DNA from: Flammeovirgaceae bacterium 311
Lineage (GTDB): Bacteria; Bacteroidota; Bacteroidia; Cytophagales; Cyclobacteriaceae
Length of the DNA: 64,000 bases
Assembly (NCBI GenBank): GCA_000597885.1
Contig: CP004371.1
Coordinates: forward strand, 4,307,001-4,371,000
Direction: 5' to 3'
Shown in pieces: positions 26,951-35,084 of this stretch. The notes under the pieces are model-generated. The model was not told the DNA's origin. It saw only the letters and a list, made by a program, of their open reading frames with translations, and did not search any database. The position numbers and the translations under genes were made by a program. Each line of letters starts with the position of its first letter. Positions within the stretch are counted from its first letter, which is position 1.

Positions 26951-28285
26951 ATGAAGAGATTAATACTGCTGGGCCTGCTCTGCTGGGCGGGGCTGGCGCA
27001 GGGGCAAAACAAGCCTGAGGATGTCAATACCTTTACCCTTGCCAATGGCATGAAGGTGCTGGTGCTGGAAGATCACTCCATTCCCAATGCCAATATGTAC
27101 TTGTTCTGGAAGGTGGGCAGCCGCAACGAATACCCCGGTATAACCGGTTTAAGCCACTTTTTTGAGCACATGATGTTCAATGGGGCTAAAAAGTATGGTC
27201 CTAAAATGTTCGACCGCACCATGGAGGCCGCCGGCGGCAGCAACAATGCCTATACCACCGAAGACCTTACCGTATATACCAACTGGTTCCCCAGCAGTGC
27301 CCTGGAAACCATCTTCGATCTGGAGGCCGACCGTATTGCCGACCTGGCCCTGGACGATGCCATGGTGGAGAGCGAACGCGGCGTAGTGCTAAGTGAACGC
27401 AGCACCGGTCTGGAGAACAGCAATTTCAGGATGCTGCACGAGCAGGTAAAATCATCAGCCTTTATGGCTCACCCTTACCGCTGGTCGGTAATCGGTTATG
27501 AGTCTGATATAAAAAACTGGACCAAAGAAGACCTGCAGCGCTATTTCGATACCTATTATGCACCTAATAATGCTGTGCTGGTAATTGCCGGGGCGGTAAA
27601 AGTGCCAGAGGTAAAGCGCATGGCAGAGCAGTATTTCGGCAGTATTAAGGCACAGGAGCCGCCGCGGGAAATTCATACCGTTGAGCCCGAGCAGCTGGGC
27701 GAAAAGCGGGTAAGGGTGCATAAAACAGTAAGCACTCCTAACCTGATGATGGCCTGGCATACACCTGCCACCAGCCACGAGGATTTTTATGCCATAGAGC
27801 TGATGAATGTAATTTTGAGCGGGGGCAACAGCAGCCGCCTGCACCAGGCGCTGGTAGAAGAGCAGCAGGTGGCAACAGATGTATTTACCTATTTCCCCGA
27901 AAGCTTCGATCCCAACCTGATGTACCTGTATGCCGTAGCCGGCGGCGATGCCGACGAAGCCAGGCTGGAGGCCTCTATTGACGAGGTGCTGACAAAATTT
28001 GTAAAGGAAGGGCCGACAGACCGTGAGCTTCAGAAAGCAAAAAATGCAAAGCTGATGGAGCTGTACCGTACCCTGGAAACCATTAATGGTAAAGCCAACA
28101 CACTGGGCACCTATGAGTTGTTTTTTGGCGACTACCGCAAAATGTTCGATGCGCCAAAACTTTACGAGCAGGTAACAGCAGCCGATATTCAGCGGGTGGC
28201 CAAAAAGTACCTGACCAATCCAAACCGTACTGTTGGTGTTTTAAAAGATCTTTCTAATGAACTTGCTCAAGATGATCAACAATAA
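26951..28285 (+). CDS. M16 zinc peptidase, catalytic subunit
   Basis: A 444-residue exported protein with signal peptide 1-19 (GLAQGQ). The inverted zinc motif HFFEH (69-73) is intact, and a glutamate about 76 residues on (Glu149 in VVLSER) is placed to be the third zinc ligand. The C-terminal half repeats the fold without the metal site. It is the active half of an M16B heterodimer with the next gene, which overlaps it by 14 bases. These periplasmic peptidases degrade or process peptides; the substrate is unknown. Confidence 0.9.
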   Translation: MKRLILLGLLCWAGLAQGQNKPEDVNTFTLANGMKVLVLEDHSIPNANMYLFWKVGSRNEYPGITGLSHFFEHMMFNGAKKYGPKMFDRTMEAAGGSNNAYTTEDLTVYTNWFPSSALETIFDLEADRIADLALDDAMVESERGVVLSERSTGLENSNFRMLHEQVKSSAFMAHPYRWSVIGYESDIKNWTKEDLQRYFDTYYAPNNAVLVIAGAVKVPEVKRMAEQYFGSIKAQEPPREIHTVEPEQLGEKRVRVHKTVSTPNLMMAWHTPATSHEDFYAIELMNVILSGGNSSRLHQALVEEQQVATDVFTYFPESFDPNLMYLYAVAGGDADEARLEASIDEVLTKFVKEGPTDRELQKAKNAKLMELYRTLETINGKANTLGTYELFFGDYRKMFDAPKLYEQVTAADIQRVAKKYLTNPNRTVGVLKDLSNELAQDDQQ

Positions 28286-29663
28286 AATATTCTCATTGCT
28301 GACGGGCCTTCTGCTGTTTGGCGCTGCCCTAAGCACACAGGCACAGAATTTTAAGCTGCCTGCTTACCAGAAAACAGTACTGCCCAATGGCCTTACCCTC
28401 TACCTGATGGAGCAAAAGGAAGTGCCGCTGATCAGCGTATCTACCGTATTGCCAGGCGGTACTATTTACGAAACCAACAAGCCAGGCCTTGCTGCCGTAA
28501 CTGCCGATGCCCTTATGTTTGGCGCAGGCAAGCGCAGCAAGCAGGAACTCGAAGAAGCCCTTGATTTTGTAGGTGCTTCTGTAAATACCTGGGCCGATAA
28601 GGAAACCGCCAACCTGCAGGCAAGTTTTGCCAAGAAAGACGCAGACCTGGTATTGGGAATTATTCATGATCTGCTGGTAAATCCAAAGTTTGATGCCGGC
28701 GAATGGCAGAAACTGCAAAGCCGCCTCCTGGTGCAGTACGATCAGGCAAAGGAAAGCCCCCGCAACGTGATATCTTCTTACTACGATAACTTTGTGTTTG
28801 GCAACCACCTCTACGGACGCTCCTCCAGCGGCACCAAAGAAGGTCTTAAAAGTATAGCAGTAGCCGACATCCAGTCTTTCTATCAGCAGAATTACCAACC
28901 TGGTGGCGCTGCCATGGCCATTGTAGGTGATTTTAATTCGAAAGAAATGAAGAAAAAGATTCAGTCACTCTTCAAAGACTGGAAGGGCAGGGGAAATGCT
29001 GCAGCAGTACAAAATGCACAGCTGCCAACACCCGATGCGGCAAAAGTGCTGCTGGTGAACAAGTCCGATGCCCGCGAAACCACCTTTTACATTGGCGGCC
29101 CCGGCGTTGCCCGCAATAATCCGGATTGGGTGCCAATTCAGGTGGTAAACACCATCCTGGGCGGACGATTTACCTCCTGGCTAAACGATGAACTGCGCGT
29201 AAACAGCGGACTTACCTACGGCGCCCGCAGCAGTTTCGATAGCTACAAACAGGGGGGCAGGTTTGTTATCAGTACCTTTACAAAAAATGAAAGCACCGAA
29301 GAAGCCATAGACCTGGCCCTTAAGACCTACGGCAGGCTGCAAGAGCAGGGCATCGATGCCGAAACCCTGGCTTCTGCCAAAAGTTATGTGCAGGGCCAGT
29401 TCCCGCCCCGCTACGAAACTGCTGGCTCGCTGGCCCGCCTGCTTACCGATATGTACTGGCATGGTTTCGATGAAAATTTCATCAACACCTTTCAGCAAAA
29501 AGTAGCTGCACTGGATGTGGAAAGTGCCAATGCCATTGCCCGTAAATACTTCCCGAAAGAAAACCTGCAGTTTGTGCTCATCGGCAAAGCCGACGAACTG
29601 CGCGAAACCGCCAAAAAATGGGGAACAGTGACTGAAAAAGAGATCAAGGAGGATGGTTTTTAG
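28272..29663 (+). CDS. M16 peptidase, non-catalytic partner subunit
   Basis: A 463-residue exported protein with signal peptide MINNKIFSLLTGLLLFGAA to STQAQ. It has the M16 fold, but at the zinc-motif position the sequence is AAVTADALMFGAG, so the HxxEH motif is absent. The Arg/Tyr-type segment of inactive subunits is likely near VNSGLTYGARSSF. In M16B pairs this subunit helps form the substrate chamber. ATG 28272 is preferred over 28257, since it starts directly at the leader. A strong bidirectional terminator follows at 29835. Confidence 0.88.
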   Translation: MINNKIFSLLTGLLLFGAALSTQAQNFKLPAYQKTVLPNGLTLYLMEQKEVPLISVSTVLPGGTIYETNKPGLAAVTADALMFGAGKRSKQELEEALDFVGASVNTWADKETANLQASFAKKDADLVLGIIHDLLVNPKFDAGEWQKLQSRLLVQYDQAKESPRNVISSYYDNFVFGNHLYGRSSSGTKEGLKSIAVADIQSFYQQNYQPGGAAMAIVGDFNSKEMKKKIQSLFKDWKGRGNAAAVQNAQLPTPDAAKVLLVNKSDARETTFYIGGPGVARNNPDWVPIQVVNTILGGRFTSWLNDELRVNSGLTYGARSSFDSYKQGGRFVISTFTKNESTEEAIDLALKTYGRLQEQGIDAETLASAKSYVQGQFPPRYETAGSLARLLTDMYWHGFDENFINTFQQKVAALDVESANAIARKYFPKENLQFVLIGKADELRETAKKWGTVTEKEIKEDGF

Positions 29664-29711
29664 GCTTAAACAGGACTGTCAGGTACTTTTAAATGGTTAA
29701 ACCACTTGGCT

Positions 29712-29733
29712 AGCGCAAGCATCCGCTTGTGCT
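29712..29733. repeat. Small REP-like palindrome
   Basis: AGCGCAAGC and GCTTGTGCT (one G-T pair) with a 4-base loop form a compact hairpin in the intergenic DNA after the M16 pair. It has no T-run, so it is not a typical terminator. It resembles single REP elements, but other copies would be needed to confirm this. Confidence 0.4.
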
Positions 29734-29834
29734 TTATGAGTCCAGGCGAAATGTTCAAACGAATGAAACCTTGGGATCATAAGAGCCTGCGCCTTTGCGG
29801 GGATGGATGAGCAGTCGATAGAGATCAATATAAC

Positions 29835-29871
29835 AAAAAGAGGCCGCTACACTCACCAGCGGCCTCTTTTT
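29835..29871. terminator. Bidirectional rho-independent terminator
   Basis: A perfect 14-base inverted repeat, AAAAAGAGGCCGCT (29835-29848) and AGCGGCCTCTTTTT (29858-29871), with a 9-base loop. A-tract and T-tract flanks allow termination for both converging genes. Confidence 0.88.
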
Positions 29872-29890
29872 GTTTACTGCTTTTTTTGCT

Positions 29891-31336
29891 TTACTGCACC
29901 ACGAGCTTAGTCCTGTACACCTGCCCCTGGCATTCCAGGTGAACCAGGTACATGCCCTGTTTTGCTTCTTTCAGTACTACAGCCTGCTGCCTGCCAAAGT
30001 TTGTGTAAGCTTGCCGGTGTACAATTTTTCCGCCCATATCAAAAACCTGCAGCTTTGCCGCTTTGCCTACAGCTTCAGGAATGTTGATATAAAAGGTGTT
30101 TTCTGCCAAAGGATTGGGATATACGGTGGCCTCAGAGATTTTGGGATCACTGATGCCTAATGGCGATGATGGATCATAATAAATGATGGTGCTGCGGTTC
30201 CGGGTATGCTGGGGTTGCTCGGGAAAATAGGATCTGGCAATCAGCTGATAATGCTGGCCCAGGTCTTCCTCGCCTGTCCAGCTAATAGTGATGGAGGCTT
30301 CTCCCAGGGCACGAACGCTGCTGCTGCTTACTGTGGCATTGGTTCGTAACAGAAAATCGCCCCATAGCTCCAGCACCACACTATCGTCTGGTATGGGGGC
30401 AGTGGCAGTAATGGTCCAGCTAAGTGCCTCTCCGGCAGCTGGGGTAATTTGTGCCGAGGTAAAAGGCAGGTTAAGCTGTGGATAAAGATCTTCATTTGCA
30501 TCAATTACCTTGATTAGCATATCACGTACTACAGAGCCCATGCGGTAGTACTGCCCGTCAACCTTTCGCCATTCATCTACAGCAAAGGCAATTGTATATT
30601 GGCCTGCAGTCCCGGGGGCATCCCAGCTGATGTCGCCGCTATAAGGGTTGATGGTAAAGGCAGGCGTGCCGCCCAGCTCCTGGGTTCCGTTTCTGTTGTC
30701 TCCCTGCTGAAAAATACGATGTGGATGCCGGTAATTAGATATTGGTACCCCTTTATCCTGCAGGGATTGTGCCAGTCTGTATGACAGGCTGTCGCCATCT
30801 GGATCAGTTGCACCTGGCTGATGATGATAGGTTTTGCCCATAAAAGCTGTTTCAATGGGAGCTCTTGTGAACACAGGGCTGCTGTTAACCCCCAAAAATG
30901 AATCAATCTTAATTACTGTTTCTATATAAAAAGGAGCATTATCGGAATTATCAACGTTCAAGATGGAAGCATTGCGGTAAACCTCCCGAAATGAAATTGT
31001 ATAGTTGCCTCCTGTAGGATAGGTGTGTCTGACTTTATATTCGAATACCATCACACCTTCGCTGATAAATGTTGGCGTTACATTGCTGCCGTCGCTGGAA
31101 AGGACCAGAGATGTGCCGTCACCAAAATCCATCACGCCGGTGCTGCCAAAGAGCACAGAAGAATTGGCATCTGAATAGCCTCTTACTGTTATTTCAAAAG
31201 TAAGGCTTTGGGCATCCAGCCTGCGGGCTGTTATCTCTCCGCCTACAATATGGGTGGCAGTAGCTGTTAGGGATAAAAAGCATAGGCCTGACAGTAAAAA
31301 GTACAACAGGGGCAGGCGATGTAAAAATGGGTTCAT
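29891..31336 (-). CDS. Secreted protein with type IX secretion C-terminal sorting domain
   Basis: A 481-residue secreted protein: signal peptide about 1-27; beta-sandwich region starting THIVGGEITARRLDAQS, seen in many Bacteroidota gliding/T9SS cargo proteins; Ig/cadherin-like segments (FTRAPIETAFMGKTY, GATDPDGDSLSYRL, INPYSGDISWDAPGTAGQY); and a C-terminal type A sorting domain (about 405-481; EATVYPNPLAENTFYI, LQVFDMGGKIV, KQGMYLVHLE, KLVVQ). The sorting domain sends it through T9SS to the cell surface or medium. No enzymatic motif is visible; it is likely an adhesin or structural protein. Confidence 0.88.
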   Translation of the reverse strand: MNPFLHRLPLLYFLLSGLCFLSLTATATHIVGGEITARRLDAQSLTFEITVRGYSDANSSVLFGSTGVMDFGDGTSLVLSSDGSNVTPTFISEGVMVFEYKVRHTYPTGGNYTISFREVYRNASILNVDNSDNAPFYIETVIKIDSFLGVNSSPVFTRAPIETAFMGKTYHHQPGATDPDGDSLSYRLAQSLQDKGVPISNYRHPHRIFQQGDNRNGTQELGGTPAFTINPYSGDISWDAPGTAGQYTIAFAVDEWRKVDGQYYRMGSVVRDMLIKVIDANEDLYPQLNLPFTSAQITPAAGEALSWTITATAPIPDDSVVLELWGDFLLRTNATVSSSSVRALGEASITISWTGEEDLGQHYQLIARSYFPEQPQHTRNRSTIIYYDPSSPLGISDPKISEATVYPNPLAENTFYINIPEAVGKAAKLQVFDMGGKIVHRQAYTNFGRQQAVVLKEAKQGMYLVHLECQGQVYRTKLVVQ

Positions 31337-31404
31337 CAGCGCAGCAGTATTGGTGGTAACACAAGTTACTCATATACTGCTATGAATGAAACAAAAGCTA
31401 AAGT

Positions 31405-32157
31405 TTAACTTCTGCTCTGCTGTCGCTCCAGCAGACGTATCAGAACAGATGCTACCACCAAACCGGCGGCAGCCGCCCAAATCAGTACAGTAACCCCTAT
31501 GCCCACTCCTTCAAAACCACCTTTATCAAACCAATCCCACGCCAGTAAGCTTGCAATTGTAATGATCAGCAGGGCCCAAAATATACCCTTATAAGTAGCA
31601 GGAGCTTTTTTATAATCCGGAGCTGGTTTATTTAAGCGTAATGCCAGCACAAACAACACCAGGGTTCCCACCACATCAAAGGTGCGCTCTGCCACTATGA
31701 GCGGCCTTGTTCGCAGTGGACCAATGTCTATTACTTTGGTAATTACGGTATTACCCAAAGGACCACTGAAGGGGTGCGTAACCCAGTCAAGCAGAAAATG
31801 GGTGGCAATGCCTAAAATCATAGAGGTGATAAATACCAGCCAGTGTTTTCCCAGGTAGGCTAAAAAAGAGTTTTGTGCATATCCACTTAAGCGCAGGTCG
31901 TAAGGCTGGGGCAGGTTTCGGATCAGGGGCCTTTTTACCAGCAGGTGAAAAACCAGCGCAACAATGAGCGCCAGTGGCAAATCAAAGAGCAAAGCTCCCC
32001 AGAGTGTTTCGCCCAGGCTGGGACTGGGGTACTTCTTTAAAAAATATTCATAATCCGGGGCCATGCTGCCCACAACAAGGCCGGTGGTGGAGAACCAGCC
32101 CTTTTTTATCCATTTTAGTGGTAAGGCTCCTGCAGGATGTGCTAAGGTAAAAGGCAT
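31405..32157 (-). CDS. DUF4184-family membrane protein
   Basis: About 250 residues with five to six hydrophobic segments. The N-terminus MPFTLAHPAGALPLKW and VVGSMAPDYEYFL are the signature of DUF4184 (also the AHP...D pattern of membrane-bound metal-dependent hydrolase-like proteins), and HFLLDWVTHP carries a second His/Asp pair. The conserved His and Asp residues suggest a metal site at the membrane face, but no activity is established. The start is set to MPFTLAHPA (32157), four residues inside the longest frame. Confidence 0.8.
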   Translation of the reverse strand: MPFTLAHPAGALPLKWIKKGWFSTTGLVVGSMAPDYEYFLKKYPSPSLGETLWGALLFDLPLALIVALVFHLLVKRPLIRNLPQPYDLRLSGYAQNSFLAYLGKHWLVFITSMILGIATHFLLDWVTHPFSGPLGNTVITKVIDIGPLRTRPLIVAERTFDVVGTLVLFVLALRLNKPAPDYKKAPATYKGIFWALLIITIASLLAWDWFDKGGFEGVGIGVTVLIWAAAAGLVVASVLIRLLERQQSRS

Positions 32158-32221
32158 AATTGCCAACAAAAATTAATTCTAGGGAGTAAACTAAATAGAC
32201 ATACGGTTGAACAGTTTTTTT

Positions 32222-33304
32222 ATGGAAGAAAATCAGAAATTTTTATACAAGTATCTTAACAACCCTTCACCCACGGGCTTTGAAACTTCAGGGCAGGAAA
32301 TCTGGCTCGATTATATCAAACCTTATGTAGATAGCTGGTTTACGGATACCTATGGCACAGCTGTGGGCGTCATTAATCCGGATGCTAAATTCAAGGTAGT
32401 CATAGAGGCGCATGCTGATGAAATAAGCTGGTTTGTGAACTACATTACAGAACAGGGTTACATCTATGTTAAGCGCAATGGAGGCTCCGACTTTACCATT
32501 GCACCCTCCAAGCGTGTTAATCTGCACACACGTAAAGGTATGGTAAAGGGCGTTTTTGGCTGGCCGGCCATTCATGTGCGCAAAAAGGAGGGAGAACCCT
32601 CACCCAACCAGGAAAATACTTTTATTGACGTAGGCGCCAGCACCCGCGAGGAGGTGGAGAACATGGGCATCCATGTAGGCACCGTTATCACCTTCGAAGA
32701 TGAGCTGACAGAGCTGAATGACAAATACTACTGCGGCCGGGCGCTCGATAACCGTATTGGCGGCTATATGATTGCAGAAGTAGCCCGCCGCTTGCACGAA
32801 GAGGGGGTTCGGCCCGACTTTGGCCTCTATGTAGTAAATGCCGTGCAGGAAGAAGTAGGTTTGCGTGGTGCCGAGATGATTGCCCACCGAATCAGGCCAA
32901 ATGTTGCTTTAGTTACTGATGTTACTCATGATACTACTTCTCCGGGCTATAACAAAATTATTAGCGGCGATCTGCAATGTGGCAAGGGTCCTGTATTAAC
33001 CTATGGGCCGGCCATCCAGTACAAGCTGCAGCAAATGATCATAGATGTTGCCCAGCGGGCCGAAGTGCCCATTCAGCGGGCGGCAGCCAGCCGTGCCACC
33101 GGTACCGATACAGATGCATTTGCTTACTCCAGCGAGGGTGTAGCTTCGGCCTTGATTTCACTGCCCCTCAAATACATGCATACCACGGTAGAGGTAGTGC
33201 ACAAAGAGGATGTAGAAAACATCATCCGCCTGATGAGCGAGTTCCTGAAAGAACTTCCGAACAATTATGATTTCCGCTACATTCAGGAAGCAAAGAAGCT
33301 TTGA
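32222..33304 (+). CDS. M42-family metallopeptidase (aminopeptidase)
   Basis: A 360-residue cytoplasmic di-metal aminopeptidase of the TET/glutamyl-aminopeptidase family. Metal ligands and catalytic residues are visible: His in EAHADE, Asp in ALDNRIGG, Glu-Glu in VQEEVGLRG, Asp in TDVTHDT and His in KYMHTTVE. Known members form dodecamers that trim N-terminal residues from peptides. ATG 32222 (MEENQKF) is chosen over an upstream TTG. The GNAT gene follows after 31 bases and the BtuF-like gene another 31 bases later, so the three may form an operon. Confidence 0.92.
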   Translation: MEENQKFLYKYLNNPSPTGFETSGQEIWLDYIKPYVDSWFTDTYGTAVGVINPDAKFKVVIEAHADEISWFVNYITEQGYIYVKRNGGSDFTIAPSKRVNLHTRKGMVKGVFGWPAIHVRKKEGEPSPNQENTFIDVGASTREEVENMGIHVGTVITFEDELTELNDKYYCGRALDNRIGGYMIAEVARRLHEEGVRPDFGLYVVNAVQEEVGLRGAEMIAHRIRPNVALVTDVTHDTTSPGYNKIISGDLQCGKGPVLTYGPAIQYKLQQMIIDVAQRAEVPIQRAAASRATGTDTDAFAYSSEGVASALISLPLKYMHTTVEVVHKEDVENIIRLMSEFLKELPNNYDFRYIQEAKKL

Positions 33305-33335
33305 AGAAGAGAATTTAATTGAGGACACAACAGGG

Positions 33336-33788
33336 ATGAGCATAGAGGCCGCAAATTCCGGCGATAGCAGCTTACTGACTAAGCTTGCAATGGACTCAAA
33401 AGCCTATTGGAAGTATACGCCTGAACAGCTAAACGAATGGAAAGAAGAGCTTACTGTTACAGAACAGTACATAGCTGACAAGCATGTGTATAAGTGCATT
33501 TATGATGGTAAGGTTGTAGGATTTTATGCCCTGAGCAGCCTCGTTGGCCGCATTATATCGCTAGATTTTCTGTTTGTGCTGCCGCAATATATTGGTTGTG
33601 GCGTTGGCAGCTTACTGGCTGAACATGCCATTGCATTAAGCAGGCGCTTATCGGCAGAAGCGATCATGCTGGATGCTGATCCAAATGCAACAGCATTTTA
33701 TCTGAAGCTGGGATTTGAAGTACTGGGCCATAAGCAAAGTACCATACCGAACAGGTATTTGCCGGTGATGAGAAAAACACTGAGCTGA
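33336..33788 (+). CDS. GNAT-family N-acetyltransferase
   Basis: A 150-residue GNAT-fold protein. Motif A, LDFLFVLPQYIGCGVGSLL, holds the acetyl-CoA pyrophosphate loop (Q-x-x-G-x-G), and LDADPNATAFYLKLGFEVLG is the motif B region. The acceptor substrate is unknown. The longest frame runs 23 residues further upstream into the M42 gene; ATG 33336 gives a normal domain start and no overlap. Confidence 0.82.
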   Translation: MSIEAANSGDSSLLTKLAMDSKAYWKYTPEQLNEWKEELTVTEQYIADKHVYKCIYDGKVVGFYALSSLVGRIISLDFLFVLPQYIGCGVGSLLAEHAIALSRRLSAEAIMLDADPNATAFYLKLGFEVLGHKQSTIPNRYLPVMRKTLS

Positions 33789-33819
33789 AAACAGATGACA
33801 ACCTACTTACCTATCCTGC

Positions 33820-34623
33820 ATGAACAGCAATCAAAAGACCTTTACCGATCAGATGGGACGCCAACTCACCATTAACTGGCCGCCTGCGAAGATCATTTCA
33901 CTGGTACCCTCACAAACAGAGCTGCTCCATACGCTGGGGCTGGAGGAGCAGGTGGTGGGGCTCACCAAATTCTGTATCCATCCACCCCGGTGGCGTAAGC
34001 AAAAGAAAGTAATCGGAGGAACTAAAACTCCACATCTGGATCAGGTAAAGGCCCTACAGCCTGATCTGATTATTGGCAACAAGGAAGAAAATGAGCAGGG
34101 ATCCATCGAAGCGCTGGCCCGGGAGTTTCCCGTTTGGATGAGTGATATCTACGGACTGGAGGATGCCCTGGAAATGATGCGGCTGGTAGGTGCGCTTACC
34201 AACAAGCAGGAAGAATCGGCAAAGCTGGTGGCCAAAATTGTGACAGCCTTTGCTGATTTGCCCAGGATATCACCTGTTTCGGTGCTCTACCTGATCTGGC
34301 GCGATCCCTGGATGGGCACAGGCAGCCATACCTTTGTACACCAGATGCTGGAGCTCTGTGGGTTCAGAAATGTACTGGAAGACCAGCCGCGTTATCCCCA
34401 GCTAAGCAATGATCAGCTGCAGCAGCTAAATCCCGAGGTGGTGCTGCTCTCATCAGAACCCTACCCCTTCCGGGAAAAGCACATGGCAGAGCTGCAAACT
34501 CTCCTGCCTCAGTCAAAGCTCCTGCTGGTAGACGGAGAAATGTTCAGCTGGTACGGCAGCCGCCTGCTGCAAGCCCCGGAGTATTTTCGGGAGGTGCAGG
34601 AGAAACTAGTGGTGAGGGAGTGA
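33820..34623 (+). CDS. BtuF-like helical-backbone metal receptor, apparently cytoplasmic
   Basis: A 267-residue periplasmic-binding-protein-fold (BtuF/FepB class III) protein: RLTINWPPAKIISLVPSQTELL, VVGLTKFCIHPP, KTPHLDQVKALQPDLIIG, and the second lobe VSVLYLIWRDPWMGTGSHTF. Relatives bind cobalamin or other metal chelates. There is no signal peptide or lipobox, so it probably stays in the cytoplasm unless the start is misplaced; the upstream bases give no leader. No ABC transporter genes are adjacent. The role is therefore uncertain. Confidence 0.8.
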   Translation: MNSNQKTFTDQMGRQLTINWPPAKIISLVPSQTELLHTLGLEEQVVGLTKFCIHPPRWRKQKKVIGGTKTPHLDQVKALQPDLIIGNKEENEQGSIEALAREFPVWMSDIYGLEDALEMMRLVGALTNKQEESAKLVAKIVTAFADLPRISPVSVLYLIWRDPWMGTGSHTFVHQMLELCGFRNVLEDQPRYPQLSNDQLQQLNPEVVLLSSEPYPFREKHMAELQTLLPQSKLLLVDGEMFSWYGSRLLQAPEYFREVQEKLVVRE

Positions 34624-34694
34624 TTTACTGATGGAGTGAGTGAATGCGTGCCCGCATGCGGCGCTTAGCCTAGGGCGCTCAATATAGGGTGTTG

Positions 34695-35030
34695 CCACTG
34701 CGACTAATCTATTAATGTGCTAAATAGAGTAGCTGCTAAATTCCTGGTATTGATGGGTTAAATTTTGCAGCGGCCCCTGTAGCGTTGATGCATGCATCGA
34801 CGTGCTGGCGGATAGCATTGAAGGAAATTTAGTTCCAGCAAGAATAAAGAAAGCAGAAATGTCTCTCAACATTCTCTTCATTCAGTCGCGAAAAGATACG
34901 CTGCTGCATTCCTACACCACGCCGATGCGTGCATCAGCGCTACAGGGACCGTTGCGATTTTTTATTAATTTCAAATAACAGCAGCGGCCCCAATTAGCGC
35001 ATTAAAAAATTACCACATTAGTCGCAGCGG
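34695..35030. repeat. Nested inverted-repeat block, BIME/MITE-like
   Basis: Inner arms: 34771-34804 and 34918-34951 are inverted copies of a 34-base element with four differences, all transitions. Each arm has a GTAG tetranucleotide next to a 20-base near-palindrome (around GATGCATGCATC, left arm), the layout of REP elements. Outer arms: 34695-34708 is inverted at 35017-35030 (13 of 14), and 34711-34723 at 34993-35005 (12 of 13). There is no open frame inside, so it is a non-autonomous element if it is mobile. Confidence 0.65.
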
Positions 35031-35070
35031 CTACGCGCCCCGGACTACGTGTCCCTGACTACGCGCCCCG
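35029..35070. repeat. Three tandem 14-base repeats
   Basis: Units at 35029-35042, 35043-35056 and 35057-35070 share the consensus GACTACGCGCCCCG; the middle one is the most diverged. The array abuts the outer arm of the inverted-repeat block and lies 15 bases beyond the aroA stop codon. Confidence 0.65.
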
Positions 35071-35084
35071 GGTGAGCCCTCACA

